Shown piece after piece: positions 6,738 through 7,555 of a stretch of 7,555 nucleotides of DNA (the first letter of the stretch is position 1; the number at the start of each line of letters is the position of its first letter). Source of the stretch: Bathymodiolus azoricus thioautotrophic gill symbiont (GTDB taxonomy: Bacteria; Pseudomonadota; Gammaproteobacteria; PS1; Pseudothioglobaceae); contig NZ_CDSC02000147.1 of NCBI RefSeq assembly GCF_001298715.1, positions 1 to 7,555 of the forward strand, given 5' to 3'. The translations under genes were made by a program, and so were the position numbers. The notes under the pieces were generated by a model. It saw only the letters and a program-made list of their open reading frames with translations, had not been told where the DNA came from and ran no database searches.

Positions 6738-7546
6738 TTTGGCTACAATACTTATTGCCACAGCATTGGCTTTCAAAGTTGATGTTTCGTTTTGCACGCA
6801 TTGAAAATACTTGGCTTAAAAATACCTTTATTCGCTGGTTTGTTAAAACCTATCAAGTAGATTTGTCTGAGGCACAACGCGAGCAAGTAGAAGACTACAA
6901 GAGTTTTAACGACTTCTTTACCCGTAGTCTAAAGCCTGGTGCTAGAGTGATTGCCAAGTGTTCAATTGTCTGCCCTGTAGATGGTGTTGTTTCTCAAGTT
7001 GGCAATATTAACAATGCGCAAATCGTGCAAGCAAAAAATCATAATTACAGCGTGGTACAGTTGTTGGCAAATAATGAGAAAGCAGGCGAATTTACCAGTG
7101 GTTTTTTTACTACGATTTACCTCTCACCAAAAGACTATCATCGTATTCATATGCCTTATGATGGCAAATTGATTGCCATGGATTATATTCCTGGTGATTT
7201 ATTCTCAGTCAATCAAAAAACTGTGCAAAGTGTCAATGGTTTGTTTGCTCGTAATGAGCGTGTGGTGTGTTATTTTGAGACTGAGTTTGGCATCTGTGGG
7301 TTTGTTTTGGTGGGAGCTATTTTTGTTGGCTCAATGCAAACGGTATGGCATGGACAAATTACCCCACCATATACCAAAAAAGTGAAACATTTTGATTATC
7401 AAAACCAGAATATTCAACTCAAAAAAGGTGAAGAAATGGGTAGATTTAATATGGGTTCAACCGTGATTATGCTCATGCCTAATAAAGACAACAAACTAAA
7501 CCTCAAAGAAGGTGAAACGGTGAGGATGGGGCAGGCGTTAATCTAG
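6734..7546 (+). CDS. psd: Phosphatidylserine decarboxylase proenzyme
   Basis: Psd converts phosphatidylserine to phosphatidylethanolamine at the inner membrane. The proenzyme self-cleaves to a beta chain and a small alpha chain whose N-terminal serine becomes the pyruvoyl cofactor. The 270 residues contain the family landmarks in order: [17 protein letters not shown] (about 55-71), CPVDGVVSQ with D83, [12 protein letters not shown] with H136 and H139, and [18 protein letters not shown]83, H139 and S242 match the Asp-His-Ser triad for self-processing, and cleavage is expected between G241 and S242, leaving a 29-residue alpha chain. The usual LGST motif is MGST here, a conservative change. The C-terminus stops at RMGQALI without the acidic tail of the E. 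coli protein, so it is short but complete. The start ATG overlaps the proS stop (ATGA), indicating translational coupling. TAG at 7544-7546 is the true end; the remaining 9 bases show nothing. Confidence 0.96.
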   Translation: MIWLQYLLPQHWLSKLMFRFARIENTWLKNTFIRWFVKTYQVDLSEAQREQVEDYKSFNDFFTRSLKPGARVIAKCSIVCPVDGVVSQVGNINNAQIVQAKNHNYSVVQLLANNEKAGEFTSGFFTTIYLSPKDYHRIHMPYDGKLIAMDYIPGDLFSVNQKTVQSVNGLFARNERVVCYFETEFGICGFVLVGAIFVGSMQTVWHGQITPPYTKKVKHFDYQNQNIQLKKGEEMGRFNMGSTVIMLMPNKDNKLNLKEGETVRMGQALI

Positions 7547-7555
7547 TTTTGTTAA

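Overview
The window is AT-rich bacterial DNA with tightly packed genes. Its best fit is a gammaproteobacterium of the sulfur-oxidising SUP05 / Thioglobus / bivalve-symbiont type. This rests on protein style, low GC, use of GatCAB, a full-length SelO, a bacterial-type ProRS with an inserted editing domain, and a small palindromic transposable element beside a decayed toxin-antitoxin gene. The taxonomic placement is an inference from overall impression and was not tested by any search.

Layout. (1) Positions 1-557 are the accessory part. A gene for a HicB-type antitoxin runs from 57 to 544 but is broken twice. A 163-bp MITE-like element (67-229) with 17-bp terminal inverted repeats and a 5-bp target duplication (ATTGA) sits after codon 3. 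A one-base loss near 418-421 throws the C-terminal DNA-binding domain out of frame. (2) gatB (558-1991) and selO (1960-3396) follow on the + strand with overlapping ends. (3) On the - strand, a site-2-protease-like M50 metallopeptidase (5031-4393) is followed after one base by an uncharacterised polytopic membrane protein (4391-3393), whose stop overlaps the selO stop. (4) proS (5055-6737) and psd (6734-7546) form a + strand pair overlapping by 4 bases. They are divergent from the peptidase gene across only 23 bases.

How the genes relate. gatB and proS both serve aminoacyl-tRNA supply: amidation of misacylated Glu-tRNAGln/Asp-tRNAAsn, and prolylation. psd makes phosphatidylethanolamine for the membrane. 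SelO is a pseudokinase-fold AMPylase linked to redox stress. The M50 peptidase and its membrane partner form a compact membrane-protein operon of unknown role. None of the six intact genes is damaged.

The most notable thing is at the left edge. The MITE insertion adds exactly 168 bases (56 codons) with no in-frame stop, so the broken hicB still yields a 122-codon chimeric open frame. Automatic annotation would probably call this a hypothetical protein. Removing the insertion and restoring one base gives a 106-residue protein with both recognisable HicB domains.
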